Source of the DNA: Cysteiniphilum sp. JM-1
Lineage (GTDB): Bacteria > Pseudomonadota > Gammaproteobacteria > Francisellales > Francisellaceae
DNA: 53,191 nt
NCBI RefSeq assembly: GCF_008711525.1
Contig: NZ_VXKS01000017.1
Location: forward strand, 1-53,191
Reading direction: 5' to 3'
The stretch's first letter is position 1; the number at the start of each line of letters is the position of its first letter. Below the pieces are notes generated by a model. The model was not told the origin of the DNA, made no database searches, and was given only the letters and a program-made list of their open reading frames with translations. Below are positions 1 through 9,430 of the stretch, in pieces. A program made the position numbers and the translations under genes.

Positions 1-122
1 TTTCTAGTTTCATATCCATCTATCAAATTACGCCATATTTATTTGCAAATGAAAACATCAAATCTGGAAAAATTTCCAAAAATTACTGTTTATCAAAATC
101 TAACCTGCTGGGTAGTTACGAT

Positions 123-983
123 TTGTTTTCTGAAAGTGATCAGCGTTTAATTGCATTTAATGCAGGTAAACAAGAAAGCCTATTTGGCAAGGTAAGGAAC
201 AATATAAAGTTAGCAGCACTCGAAGAGAAGAAATATGTTTTTTTGCTGTTTGTTTCACTTTATACCGTAATCTTTTTTGCATCAAATTTAGCGGGCTCAA
301 CAATTATTAGCTTAGGAAGTATTGGAGGTATTCCACTGGCAGCACCAGGTGCTATATTTGTTTATTCATTAACATTTTTATTTGATTCCATCCTAACTGA
401 AGTGTATGGATTTTCGATTGTTAGACGCATTTATACAACGGTTGCATTAACTTCGCTAATAGCATTATTAATTCTTAGTGTCTTGGCGATGCTGCCTACG
501 GTTAATGGGCATAATTACGTTCGGGAGTTGGTGTTTTCTGAGGCGGGAGTGATTAGAGTTTTTGCTTTTTCATTTATTAGCTTTGTAATCGCTGAGTTTG
601 TTAACACCAATATTATTGCAAGATTAAAGTACTACTCCCGTGAAAAGCATGGACTGCAAGAAGGTAAAGAGCGAGGACGAATTATCATTAGATTTATTAT
701 TGCGACTGCTATTGGTACTTTCATAGATAGTGTTGTTTTTGCTTTTGGTGTTTTTCTATTTGTTGTGCCGCTAAAAGTGATTTTTATCATTATATTGACC
801 CAATACGTTATTAAGCTTTCTTATGATGTGATTGTTTGTACTATCTCAAGTAAAATTGCTATGTATATTAAGCGGTTAGAGAAAACCGACATTGTCGAGT
901 TGCCAAGCAATAAAATCACCAATATTGTTGGCTTTAAGATTGACTCAGATCGTTGTGTGAATGCGTTTAGTGATAAAGCTTGA
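123..983 (+). CDS. yhhQ: Queuosine precursor transporter, YhhQ/QPTR family (possibly 5' partial)
   Basis: A polytopic inner-membrane protein resembling the Vut_1/YhhQ family, which imports queuosine precursors (preQ0/preQ1) for tRNA modification. Family-like segments are FLFDSILTEVYGF near residue 87, FVIAEFVNTNIIARLK near 153, and a late IDSVVFAFGVF membrane segment. The start used is TTG with a weak GGGTAG upstream. The frame has no stop back to base 1, so the protein may begin outside the window; at 286 residues it is already longer than usual members (about 220), with about 40 non-membrane N-terminal residues. Its 3' end overlaps the convergent regulator by 17 bases. It fits with queE, queD and queC 35 kb away, letting the cell combine uptake with synthesis. 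The family call is fairly secure; the start is not. Confidence 0.75.
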   Translation: MFSESDQRLIAFNAGKQESLFGKVRNNIKLAALEEKKYVFLLFVSLYTVIFFASNLAGSTIISLGSIGGIPLAAPGAIFVYSLTFLFDSILTEVYGFSIVRRIYTTVALTSLIALLILSVLAMLPTVNGHNYVRELVFSEAGVIRVFAFSFISFVIAEFVNTNIIARLKYYSREKHGLQEGKERGRIIIRFIIATAIGTFIDSVVFAFGVFLFVVPLKVIFIIILTQYVIKLSYDVIVCTISSKIAMYIKRLEKTDIVELPSNKITNIVGFKIDSDRCVNAFSDKA

Positions 984-1611
984 CCTCAACCAAAGCAGCA
1001 ATAATTTCAGCATCTGCATATTCATCATCTAATGGTACCAGCATATCTTTTTTGTTGAAAATTCCTTGCTTTATTTTTAGATATAAACTGCCATCGATTT
1101 GATAAATGTTTTGAATCGTATAATTACCCTTGCTTTGAATAACACAAAGACTGGGAAAGGCGATCTCTTCTAGGTTTAAGTAATCAAAAATCAAGACATT
1201 ACCAGTTTGATAGGGTGCGATATTCTGATCAAGTTCAATGGCAAAGGCTCTTGTTGATAGTTGATTATTGGCAATCTCAGTGACTTTGCTGTCATTGTCT
1301 TGATATTGATTCGTAATAAATTGTGTTAAATTTGCTTTGCTGATAACAGGGCATAGGCGACTTGATTTCTGTAGTGTGTTTGCGCTGTCGATCAGATTAT
1401 GACGAACAAAGTCATCAATGCTGACTTCAAAGAAATCGGCAAGCATCTTAATGGTTTCAATGGATGGGTTTTTATTGGTTTGGCTAGTGATGTTATAAAT
1501 TGTCGTTGCTGAACAGCCAACTCTTCTGGCGAGTTCACTCACTGACTTGATATCATGCTTGCGCATGAGACTAAAAATATTATGACTTAGTTGTTGTACT
1601 ATGTTTGCCAT
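967..1611 (-). CDS. Cro/CI-type transcriptional regulator with S24-like C-terminal domain
   Basis: DNA-binding regulator of 214 residues. Residues about 15-70 form an XRE helix-turn-helix (VSELARRVGCSATTIYNI, then NPSIETIKMLADFFEVS). The C-terminal part (about 110-214) has the beta-rich pattern of LexA/CI S24 domains, but the usual G-D-S-M serine signature is not visible, so self-cleavage is doubtful and the domain may only dimerise. The start is ATG; the 3' end overlaps the convergent yhhQ gene by 17 bases. The target genes cannot be told from the sequence. It could be a chromosomal relic of a phage-type repressor or a house regulator. Confidence 0.7.
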   Translation of the reverse strand: MANIVQQLSHNIFSLMRKHDIKSVSELARRVGCSATTIYNITSQTNKNPSIETIKMLADFFEVSIDDFVRHNLIDSANTLQKSSRLCPVISKANLTQFITNQYQDNDSKVTEIANNQLSTRAFAIELDQNIAPYQTGNVLIFDYLNLEEIAFPSLCVIQSKGNYTIQNIYQIDGSLYLKIKQGIFNKKDMLVPLDDEYADAEIIAALVEVKLYH

Positions 1612-1729
1612 GGTTTCTCGACTCCCAAATTTCGTTGTAAGTATAGCAATAATTGCGGCTATTTGTCAGTAGGATAAGCGTATATCTGGAAAAAAACTAC
1701 TTGAATAAGTAAAAATAGCTAAAATTTAC

Positions 1730-1758
1730 TTTACAATAAAATTTTTGAACGATAATAT
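1730..1758 (+). promoter_or_regulatory. Sigma-70-like promoter for the candidate small RNA
   Basis: TTTACA at 1730-1735, a 17-base spacer, and TAATAT at 1753-1758. This is near consensus and points rightward. No open reading frame with a ribosome site follows before the strong terminator at 1833-1865, which is why an RNA gene is proposed. Confidence 0.5.
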
Positions 1759-1764
1759 TGAGTC

Positions 1765-1866
1765 CAAGTTTGTAGCGGGGGCTATCGAAACTTTAGGTGA
1801 GGGGCAGGGAGCTTCTGGGGTAAAGTTCCTAGAAAAAGGCTTTAGCGTGGGGCTAAAGCCTTTTTC
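1765..1866 (+). ncRNA. Candidate small RNA of about 100 nt
   Basis: The segment lies between a good promoter and a perfect rho-independent terminator in a 560-bp stretch lacking protein genes. It can form an inner stem AACTTTA (1789-1795) with TAAAGTT (1821-1827) around a G-rich loop, followed by the terminator hairpin. Four runs of three or more G occur (1777-1781, 1801-1804, 1807-1809, 1817-1820), unusual in this AT-rich sequence. I could not match it to 6S, 4.5S, tmRNA, RNase P or CsrB-type RNA by eye. Inferred from structure only. Confidence 0.4.
1833..1865 (+). terminator. Rho-independent terminator
   Basis: A perfect 14-bp stem (AAAAAGGCTTTAGC with GCTAAAGCCTTTTT) with a 5-base loop and a T-run on the 3' arm. 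Because the A- and T-tracts are symmetric it could also act on the minus strand. Confidence 0.8.
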
Positions 1867-1908
1867 ATTTGTGTTTTGTTTTAACATATTTGACTGATCA
1901 GAAAATTC

Positions 1909-2059
1909 AGCTAAGACTAAATATTCACCCATAAATGCTAACCGTACCCTGAGCGTAAGTCGAAGGGTACACTTGGGAGAATCACATTCTCATAGAGGCT
2001 TCGACTTACGCTCAGCCAACGCTTATACAATCAAAGTGGACAGGAATATGGTCATAGCC
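1909..2059. mobile_element. MITE-like element, copy 1 (151 bp)
   Basis: A non-coding element with imperfect terminal inverted repeats (AGCTAAGAC at the left, GTCATAGCC at the right). It is flanked directly by an 8-bp direct repeat GAAAATTC (1901-1908 and 2060-2067), which looks like a target-site duplication. Inside are two inverted copies of a CTGAGCGTAAGTCGAAG palindrome half (1949-1965 and 1999-2015). The reverse complement of 42304-42478 matches it over nearly the full length. It lies between the candidate small RNA and the guaB promoter. No transposase is inside, so it must be mobilised in trans if active. Confidence 0.7.
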
Positions 2060-2110
2060 GAAAATTCGATAAAAAATTAAATGTCAATGCTAGTAAAGGA
2101 TCATAAATAT

Positions 2111-3635
<1,525 letters not shown>

Positions 3636-3676
3636 CTAATAAAGGCAATTAGTTTACCCTTACTTTATGATGTAAA

Positions 3677-3742
3677 CGTTGGCTGAGCGTTAGTCGAAGC
3701 CAATTATCATTTCTGTATTTCCTTTCGACTTTGCTTAGGGTG
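3677..3742. repeat. Degraded pair of GAGCGTAAGTCGAAG-type palindrome halves
   Basis: GTTGGCTGAGCGTTAGTCGAAG at the left and CCTTTCGACTTTGCTTAGGG at the right are inverted relative to each other and match the inner part of the MITE-like copies, but the terminal repeats and target duplication are not recognisable. It occupies the guaB-pdxS gap (3636-3954). The rest of that gap is AT-rich leader with only a weak candidate promoter (TTGCTC at 3851, TTATGT at 3874). Confidence 0.55.
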
Positions 3743-3954
3743 CGATCAGGCTAATTTTGTTATGTAACTACTTGGTTGATATCAAAAAAAAGAGTGAAAA
3801 ATAACAAAAAAAGCAGATTTGGAATCTAAGCGATTGTATCAGCATTAAAATTGCTCTATTGTATGCGGGTATTTTATGTATCGTTAAATAATTTACCGCG
3901 ATACAGTATTTATAAACCTTTTTAAAACTTAAAATAAAAGTGGAGTATTGGCTC

Positions 3955-4830
3955 ATGAACGATAGATTGAAGATTAACGTTGGCTTGGCTGAGATGCTTA
4001 AAGGTGGCGTGATTATGGACGTTGTAACTGCAGAACAGGCAAAAATCGCTGAAGAGGCGGGTGCTGTTGCGGTGATGGCGCTTGAACGCGTTCCTGCTGA
4101 TATTCGTAAAGACGGTGGCGTGGCACGCATGTCAGATCCAAAGTTAATCAAAGAGATTATGGCAGCCGTGAGTATTCCGGTCATGGCAAAAGTGCGTATT
4201 GGTCATTTTGTTGAAGCACAGATTTTAGAGTCGTTAGGCATTGACTTTATTGATGAAAGTGAAGTATTAACACCTGCAGATGATGAGAACCATATTGATA
4301 AGCATGCTTTTAAAGTGCCTTTTGTCTGTGGTTGCAGCAATTTAGGTGAGGCATTGCGTCGAATCGGTGAGGGTGCTGCTTTGATCCGTACTAAGGGTGA
4401 AGCAGGAACGGGTGATGTGATTCAGGCGGTAAAACAAATGCGTGCATTAAATCGTCAAATCAAAGAAGTGCAAATGGCAGACAGTGGTGAGCTAATGGCG
4501 ATTGCTAAAAAACTAGCTGCACCTTATGAATTAGTAAGATATGTACATGAGCATGGCAAATTGCCTGTACCTAATTTCTCAGCCGGCGGTATTGCAACAC
4601 CTGCTGATGCGGCGATGATGATGCAATTAGGTGCTGAAACTGTCTTTGTTGGTTCGGGTATTTTTAAATCGAATAATCCTAAAAAGCGTGCCGAAGCGAT
4701 TGTAAGTGCTGTAACACATTTCAATGATCCAGATGTGATTGCTAAAGTCTCAGAAGATCTAGGTGCGCCAATGACTGGAATCAACTGTGATCACTTGTTG
4801 CCACACGAGATGTTTTCAGTTCGAGGCTAG
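3955..4830 (+). CDS. pdxS: Pyridoxal 5'-phosphate synthase, lyase subunit PdxS
   Basis: Synthase subunit of the DXP-independent vitamin B6 route: it condenses ribose 5-phosphate, glyceraldehyde 3-phosphate and ammonia into PLP, forming a dodecamer with PdxT. With the ATG at 3955 (GGAG nine bases upstream) the protein has 291 residues; an in-frame GTG at 3940 would add five residues but lacks an RBS. Catalytic residues are visible: Asp22, Lys79 in VMAKVRIGH and Lys147 in [11 protein letters not shown]. pdxT starts two bases after its stop, so the pair is co-translated. This pathway replaces the PdxA/PdxJ route of many gammaproteobacteria and also occurs in Francisella. Confidence 0.97.
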   Translation: MNDRLKINVGLAEMLKGGVIMDVVTAEQAKIAEEAGAVAVMALERVPADIRKDGGVARMSDPKLIKEIMAAVSIPVMAKVRIGHFVEAQILESLGIDFIDESEVLTPADDENHIDKHAFKVPFVCGCSNLGEALRRIGEGAALIRTKGEAGTGDVIQAVKQMRALNRQIKEVQMADSGELMAIAKKLAAPYELVRYVHEHGKLPVPNFSAGGIATPADAAMMMQLGAETVFVGSGIFKSNNPKKRAEAIVSAVTHFNDPDVIAKVSEDLGAPMTGINCDHLLPHEMFSVRG

Positions 4831-4832
4831 TA

Positions 4833-5378
4833 ATGAATATCGGGGTACTTGCCTTACAAGGTGCGTATGATGCGCACCAGAAAAAAATTGAATCATTAGG
4901 TATTAACTGCATTTTAGTTAAAACAGAAGCCGCTTTAGCTAAGGTTGATGCACTGATTTTGCCTGGTGGTGAAAGCACAACAATGACGTATTTGCTGCAG
5001 AAACATCAACTTTGGCAACCATTGATTAAGCGCATGCAAGAGATTCCAGTTTTGGCAACATGTGCTGGTGTGATTCTATTGCAAAAAATGGGTGTATTGG
5101 ATATCGATGTCATCCGCAATGGTTATGGGCGACAATTAGAAAGTGGTATTTTTCCTCTACGTGTTAAATTTGACACAACAGAGGAAGAGGTCGAAGCCTT
5201 TTTTATTCGCGCACCGATTATTAATGCGATTAATGATAAAGAAATCGATGTCATGTCTTATCATTTAGATAAACCGGTTTTAATTAGAAAAAATAAAATA
5301 CTCGCAGCAACTTTTCATCCTGAGTTATGTCAAAGCTCGCCAATTCATAAATATTTTGTCGATTTAATACGGCAATAG
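4833..5378 (+). CDS. pdxT: Pyridoxal 5'-phosphate synthase, glutaminase subunit PdxT
   Basis: Class I glutamine amidotransferase that hydrolyses glutamine and passes ammonia to PdxS. 181 residues. The GGEST motif lies at 45-49, the nucleophile is Cys77 in LATCAG, and the His162/Glu164 dyad is in TFHPE, so the triad is complete. The ATG follows the pdxS stop by two bases. The cysteine loop reads TCAGVILL, close to the usual TCAGLILL. Confidence 0.95.
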   Translation: MNIGVLALQGAYDAHQKKIESLGINCILVKTEAALAKVDALILPGGESTTMTYLLQKHQLWQPLIKRMQEIPVLATCAGVILLQKMGVLDIDVIRNGYGRQLESGIFPLRVKFDTTEEEVEAFFIRAPIINAINDKEIDVMSYHLDKPVLIRKNKILAATFHPELCQSSPIHKYFVDLIRQ

Positions 5379-5381
5379 AAA

Positions 5382-5398
5382 GATTGGTTTTGCCAATC
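5382..5398 (+). terminator. Weak hairpin after pdxT
   Basis: GATTGG and CCAATC form a 6-bp stem with a 5-base loop three bases after the pdxT stop. The T-run after it is interrupted (ATTTGTT), so termination is only plausible. The remaining gap up to 5623 shows nothing else that I can support. Confidence 0.3.
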
Positions 5399-5623
5399 AT
5401 TTGTTGATATAAGTGGCGATAGTTGTCTCTAGTGAAGGGAACGCTTAAATAACTCTCATTCTTCCTATGTCAGTATTAAGCCCAACATATTGCATTATTA
5501 TTACGTATTTTTGTGCATTGACTATAAAGCAGGATTTTGCGATTATGCGCGCTTAATTTTTATGATTTTGATCACAATTTTTTGATGAATGTAATTATTA
5601 ATGTGCTAAGAATGAGGTTTAGA

Positions 5624-6229
5624 GTGAGAAATTATTTATTTGGTTGGGTTTTATTGATTGTGGCGAGTGTTAGCTTTGCTGCAAATAATAATGAGAGCTC
5701 TGTAAAAGTAGCATCATCAGCAAATGCAGCTATTGGTCCTGAGTCAGCGCAGAAAGCAAATAGCTCAGATGATGAAGGACAGGGTTCCTCAGATAAATCA
5801 AGTAAGGATGAGAGCTTTTGGACATTCTTAAAAGGAACACAGCCGGATAATGCTGTTTACTTAGGGATGTTTACTTGGCATTTTAATCCTGAAAGTCGAG
5901 CGCATGATCGTTGGTCGAATAATTTGATTGGTGGAGTTTATAACAGTATTTTTGTTGGTACTTTGCTTAATTCATTCAGTGACCGAGCTTTTGTAGTTGG
6001 GGTGCAACGTAATCTCTATACCAAGCAGTTATCGCAAAATAACCAAATGAATGTAGGTTATCGTTTAGGGTTAATTTCAGGTTATGATCAAAGGATGTCA
6101 GATATTGCAAAGTATTTACCTGTGTTGCCGATACCTGAGCTTTATATTGATTATGCTTATAAAAATTTTGGTGCAGAATTATCTTATATTGGCGTGGTAT
6201 TTACTGCGAAGTTTTTTATTCGTTTTTAA
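5624..6229 (+). CDS. Exported protein, PagP-like outer-membrane beta-barrel (tentative)
   Basis: About 201 residues with a clear signal peptide (hydrophobic YLFGWVLLIVASVSFA, cleavage after A). The GTG start at 5624 is chosen because GAGG lies six bases upstream and it places the signal peptide at the N-terminus; upstream in-frame starts lack a ribosome site. After a Ser-rich linker, the sequence GMFTWHF...DRW...GGVY and a C-terminus of alternating beta-strands ending in FIRF recall PagP, the lipid A palmitoyltransferase. A His (TWH) and an Asp (FSD) could match PagP His33 and Asp76, but the Ser77 equivalent reads Arg. It could be an unrelated small barrel. Confidence 0.45.
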   Translation: MRNYLFGWVLLIVASVSFAANNNESSVKVASSANAAIGPESAQKANSSDDEGQGSSDKSSKDESFWTFLKGTQPDNAVYLGMFTWHFNPESRAHDRWSNNLIGGVYNSIFVGTLLNSFSDRAFVVGVQRNLYTKQLSQNNQMNVGYRLGLISGYDQRMSDIAKYLPVLPIPELYIDYAYKNFGAELSYIGVVFTAKFFIRF

Positions 6230-6249
6230 AGTTTTTAACTTACTGAGGC

Positions 6250-7434
6250 TTAAGCTGTAACAAGCTCAAATGAATGTCCTTTATGCGCATGGCGTGCACA
6301 AATAATAGCAAGTAATCCAATCACTAGTACAAATGTCGCAAAATGAATGCTCGTCATTGTAAATTGTGTCAATAAGAAAGTTGCAATAGCACCACCTAAG
6401 AAAGACATGAAGTTAAACAATGCCGCTGCTGATCCTGTGATGTGATGCGGTGCGCTTGAGATAGCTCCGGCACTTGCTGTTGGGCGAATCATGGCATAGC
6501 CTAGGGTTGTGATCCACATAGGCAATACTAAGGTGTAGATATTACTTGTGAAGATGACATTTAATAGGATGGTTAACGTCGCACCTGTCACCAAAAGTGT
6601 TGCACCAGTAAGTACCAGTTGGCTGATGCTAAAGCGTTTATTTAGTTTCGGTGCCAAAATAGACATAATCACAATTGCCAGTGAGTTAACAGCAAAAATG
6701 ATCCCAAAGGCAAGTACTGAAAAGTGAAATACCCCGATAATCAGCATGCTACTTGCCGCAGCATATGAGAATAAAACACCATATGAGCAAGCGCTTGTTA
6801 AGATATAACCTTGAAAGCTTTTGATTTTAAGTAATGACAGATAATTATCATAAAGCTGTTTAGGTTTTGTCGCATGCATATTCTTTTGTTGGATACTTTC
6901 CTTAAATAGAAAACTAATAACCAATAGGTAAAATACGCCAAGTAACAGTAAAAACATAAAAGCACCATGCCAGCCAAAGAGCTCTTGCAATACGCTACCA
7001 AGAAGTGGAGCAATTGCCGGACAAATACCAATAATCGCCATAATCATTGCCATTGCCTTAACTAGATCTTCTTTTTTATAGACATCACGAGCAATAGCCA
7101 TCGCTGCAACAATACTGCTGCATGTGCCTATCGCTTGAAAAAAGCGTCCAATAAGTAACATGTGAAAGTTTGTTGAAAAGACAATCATTAAGCTCGCTGA
7201 AGTATAAATAACAAGCCCAATGACTAATATGGGTTTTCTGCCATAGCGGTCAAGTAGTGGACCGTAAAAAAGTTGAGCAGCAGCAAGACCAATCATGAAA
7301 ACGGTCATCACTAAGCCGATATGAGATGTATTAAACGTCTGTCCCATTTCAGGAAAGGACGCAATAAATATGTCATTTGCAAAAGGGGTGATAATGCAAA
7401 CGCTGAGAACCAAAAACATCATCTTATTTTCCAT
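6250..7434 (-). CDS. MFS drug-resistance transporter, Bcr/CflA type
   Basis: Proton-coupled exporter with about 12 membrane helices over 394 residues. MFS motif A (PLLDRYGRKP, about 60-70) and the helix-5 region GICPAIAPLLGS (motif C like, near 137-148) mark a drug:H+ antiporter. The gene is transcribed away from the PadR-type regulator at 7672, the usual pairing of a repressor with the pump it controls. It converges on the PagP-like gene with only 20 bases between. The substrate cannot be read from the sequence. Confidence 0.8.
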   Translation of the reverse strand: MENKMMFLVLSVCIITPFANDIFIASFPEMGQTFNTSHIGLVMTVFMIGLAAAQLFYGPLLDRYGRKPILVIGLVIYTSASLMIVFSTNFHMLLIGRFFQAIGTCSSIVAAMAIARDVYKKEDLVKAMAMIMAIIGICPAIAPLLGSVLQELFGWHGAFMFLLLLGVFYLLVISFLFKESIQQKNMHATKPKQLYDNYLSLLKIKSFQGYILTSACSYGVLFSYAAASSMLIIGVFHFSVLAFGIIFAVNSLAIVIMSILAPKLNKRFSISQLVLTGATLLVTGATLTILLNVIFTSNIYTLVLPMWITTLGYAMIRPTASAGAISSAPHHITGSAAALFNFMSFLGGAIATFLLTQFTMTSIHFATFVLVIGLLAIICARHAHKGHSFELVTA

Positions 7435-7460
7435 TTTATCCTCATTAGGGTTTTTGTATA

Positions 7461-7507
7461 GGTATTAAATACCGGTTGACTATACTCTTGGTGTGCGTAA
7501 AATGCAA
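7461..7507 (-). promoter_or_regulatory. MFS promoter with palindromic operator candidate
   Basis: On the minus strand TTGCAT (7507-7502), a 17-base spacer and TATAGT (7484-7479) form a good promoter for the MFS gene. A perfect inverted repeat GGTATT-A-AATACC (7461-7473) covers the expected start site, a typical repressor position. On the plus strand TTGACT (7476-7481) and TAAAAT (7498-7503) could serve padR from the same region. Confidence 0.45.
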
Positions 7508-7549
7508 TAAAAATTTTTGACTATGATTGAGTGTTTACTAAGAAATGGT

Positions 7550-7640
7550 GGTCATGGTCTGAGTAACCCCCTAAGGGTATGTTTGGAAATGTGAGAATGT
7601 TTGTGAGTGGTATAAAGGCTTCGATGTATGCTCAGATAAT
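7550..7640. repeat. Strongly decayed copy of the MITE palindrome region (uncertain)
   Basis: AAAGGCTTCGATGTATGCTCAG (7615-7636) matches the MITE inner segment AAAGGCTTCGACTTACGCTCAG at 18 of 22 positions, and the preceding CTAAGGGTA resembles its other arm. Terminal repeats are not recognisable. It sits in the padR leader. Confidence 0.3.
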
Positions 7641-7671
7641 GTTTATATAATAAAAAGAACAGAGGAAAAAT

Positions 7672-8220
7672 ATGGCAAGAGAAAATAATTCCTGTTATGC
7701 AATTTTGAGTTTACTCAACAAAAAAGAGTTATCTGGCTATGGTGTCAAAGCACTTTTTGAAAAGATTGCCCATTTTTATTGGTCAGAAAGTAATGCGCAA
7801 ATTTATCCGATGCTCAAGCAATTAGAAGATCAAGGGTTTGTAGAATCACGCTTAGATGAATCCAGTGGCAAACGTCAAAAGCGCATTTATGCAATTACAG
7901 AATCAGGTCGTGCGCACTTAATGCAATGGTTAATGCAGCCAATTAGTTATGGTGCTAAAGAACGTAATGAATTATTGTTAAAGCTAAGCAGTGGTTTTGC
8001 GATGGATAAAGTAGATGTTTTACAACATGTGAATAACTATATTACCCATTTGCAAATGCTACAGATTAAGCTTGCTGAAGTTGTTAGTCATATTAGTGTT
8101 GATCATAACGGTAGAGAGGATCAAGATTATCTGTTATTAGTATATCGCTATAATGAAAAGCGTTTAAAAGCCGAGCTTGAGTGGGCAAAAGAGACGGTTC
8201 AAGCGTTACAGGCGATGTAG
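7672..8220 (+). CDS. PadR-family transcriptional regulator
   Basis: 182 residues: an N-terminal winged helix (residues about 6-85, with LSLLNKKELSGYGV and QIYPMLKQLEDQGFVESR followed by a basic wing GKRQKRIYAIT) and a C-terminal helical dimerisation domain. Members usually repress a neighbouring transporter and are released by small phenolic or lipophilic ligands. Here the divergent MFS gene is the obvious target. The ATG has AGAGGA upstream. Confidence 0.85.
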   Translation: MARENNSCYAILSLLNKKELSGYGVKALFEKIAHFYWSESNAQIYPMLKQLEDQGFVESRLDESSGKRQKRIYAITESGRAHLMQWLMQPISYGAKERNELLLKLSSGFAMDKVDVLQHVNNYITHLQMLQIKLAEVVSHISVDHNGREDQDYLLLVYRYNEKRLKAELEWAKETVQALQAM

Positions 8221-8335
8221 ATTACATAACGCATCATAGTAAGACACTAAAAATCATATCGTTTTAATCGTTTTTAAAGTGAAAACATGGTAGGCTTTTA
8301 CTTTAGTTAAAAAAAGCCTTGATGACTTACATTCT

Positions 8336-9382
8336 ATGATAGAGACAGACCGTATTATCTCGGGGAATAAGCAAAAAGAAGATCAGCAAATTGATCGTGC
8401 AATTCGCCCTAAAATGCTCAAAGATTATCATGGTCAGCCGGTGGTCAAAGAGCAGATGGAGATCTTTATTGAAGCAGCGAAAAAGCGCTCTGAAGCTTTA
8501 GATCATGTGCTTATTTTTGGTCCTCCTGGTTTGGGGAAGACGACACTTTCACATATTATTGCCAATGAAATGAATGTCTCATTGAAACAAACTTCAGGTC
8601 CTGTGTTAGAAAAAGCGGGTGATTTGGCAGCATTATTAACGAATCTTGAAGCCAATGATGTGTTATTTATTGATGAAATTCATCGTTTAAGTCCCGTGGT
8701 TGAAGAGGTTCTTTATCCGGCGATGGAGGATTACCAGCTAGATATTATGATTGGTGAAGGACCTGCGGCAAGATCAATTAAAATTGATTTACCCCCCTTT
8801 ACTTTGGTGGGAGCAACGACAAGGGCAGGGCTGTTAACCTCCCCGTTACGTGATCGATTTGGTATTGTGCAGCGTTTAGAATTTTATTCAGTTAGTGATT
8901 TGGCAGATATTGTAATGCGCTCAGCTAAACTATTAAATGTGACAATTGAAGCATCAGGCGCCAAGGAAATTGCAAAACGCGCGCGCGGCACGCCTCGTAT
9001 TGCTAATCGCCTATTAAGACGTGTGCGCGATTATGCTGATGTGAAAGCCAAAGGTGTTATTGATAACAAGGTTGCTGATAAAGCCTTGTCATTGATTAAT
9101 GTTGATCCGGTTGGTTTTGATCATATGGATCAGCGCTATTTATTGGCGTTGATTGATAAATTCTCGGGTGGTCCTGTTGGCTTAGATACCATTGCCGCGT
9201 CGATTTCAGAGGAGCGTGGCACGATAGAGGATATGATTGAACCTTATTTGATACAACAGGGCTATATTATGCGCACAGCACGAGGGCGCGTGGCAACTCA
9301 CCATGCTTATCGACATTTTGATGTAGTCATGCCCGAGAAATTAAATGATTTGCAGCAGTTATCACTAGATGATAATTATTAG
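8336..9382 (+). CDS. ruvB: Holliday junction branch-migration helicase RuvB
   Basis: AAA+ motor that, with RuvA, drives branch migration of Holliday junctions. 348 residues. Walker A is GPPGLGKTT from residue 62 (Lys68), Walker B FIDEIHR, sensor GATTRAG, and arginine-bearing SPLRDRFG follow in order; the C-terminal winged helix holds [16 protein letters not shown]. ruvA and ruvC are not adjacent, which is unusual among gammaproteobacteria. The ATG at 8336 has a weak upstream site, and a hairpin (AGGCTTTT 8292-8299, AAAAGCCT 8312-8319) lies just before it. Confidence 0.96.
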   Translation: MIETDRIISGNKQKEDQQIDRAIRPKMLKDYHGQPVVKEQMEIFIEAAKKRSEALDHVLIFGPPGLGKTTLSHIIANEMNVSLKQTSGPVLEKAGDLAALLTNLEANDVLFIDEIHRLSPVVEEVLYPAMEDYQLDIMIGEGPAARSIKIDLPPFTLVGATTRAGLLTSPLRDRFGIVQRLEFYSVSDLADIVMRSAKLLNVTIEASGAKEIAKRARGTPRIANRLLRRVRDYADVKAKGVIDNKVADKALSLINVDPVGFDHMDQRYLLALIDKFSGGPVGLDTIAASISEERGTIEDMIEPYLIQQGYIMRTARGRVATHHAYRHFDVVMPEKLNDLQQLSLDDNY

Positions 9383-9430
9383 TTATTTCAAGGTTAAATA
9401 AATAAAACCAAATTTTAAGAGGGGGAAGTT

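Noticed and set aside
1726-1932. Minus-strand open frame of 68 codons
   Set aside because: It runs across the small-RNA candidate, the terminator and the edge of the MITE-like element, and has no ribosome site or protein-like composition.
3768-4184. Minus-strand open frame of 138 codons
   Set aside because: It is antisense to the start of pdxS, which has strong family evidence.
8292-8319. Hairpin AGGCTTTT/AAAAGCCT between padR and ruvB
   Set aside because: A stem is present but no T-run follows, so it is not listed as a terminator.
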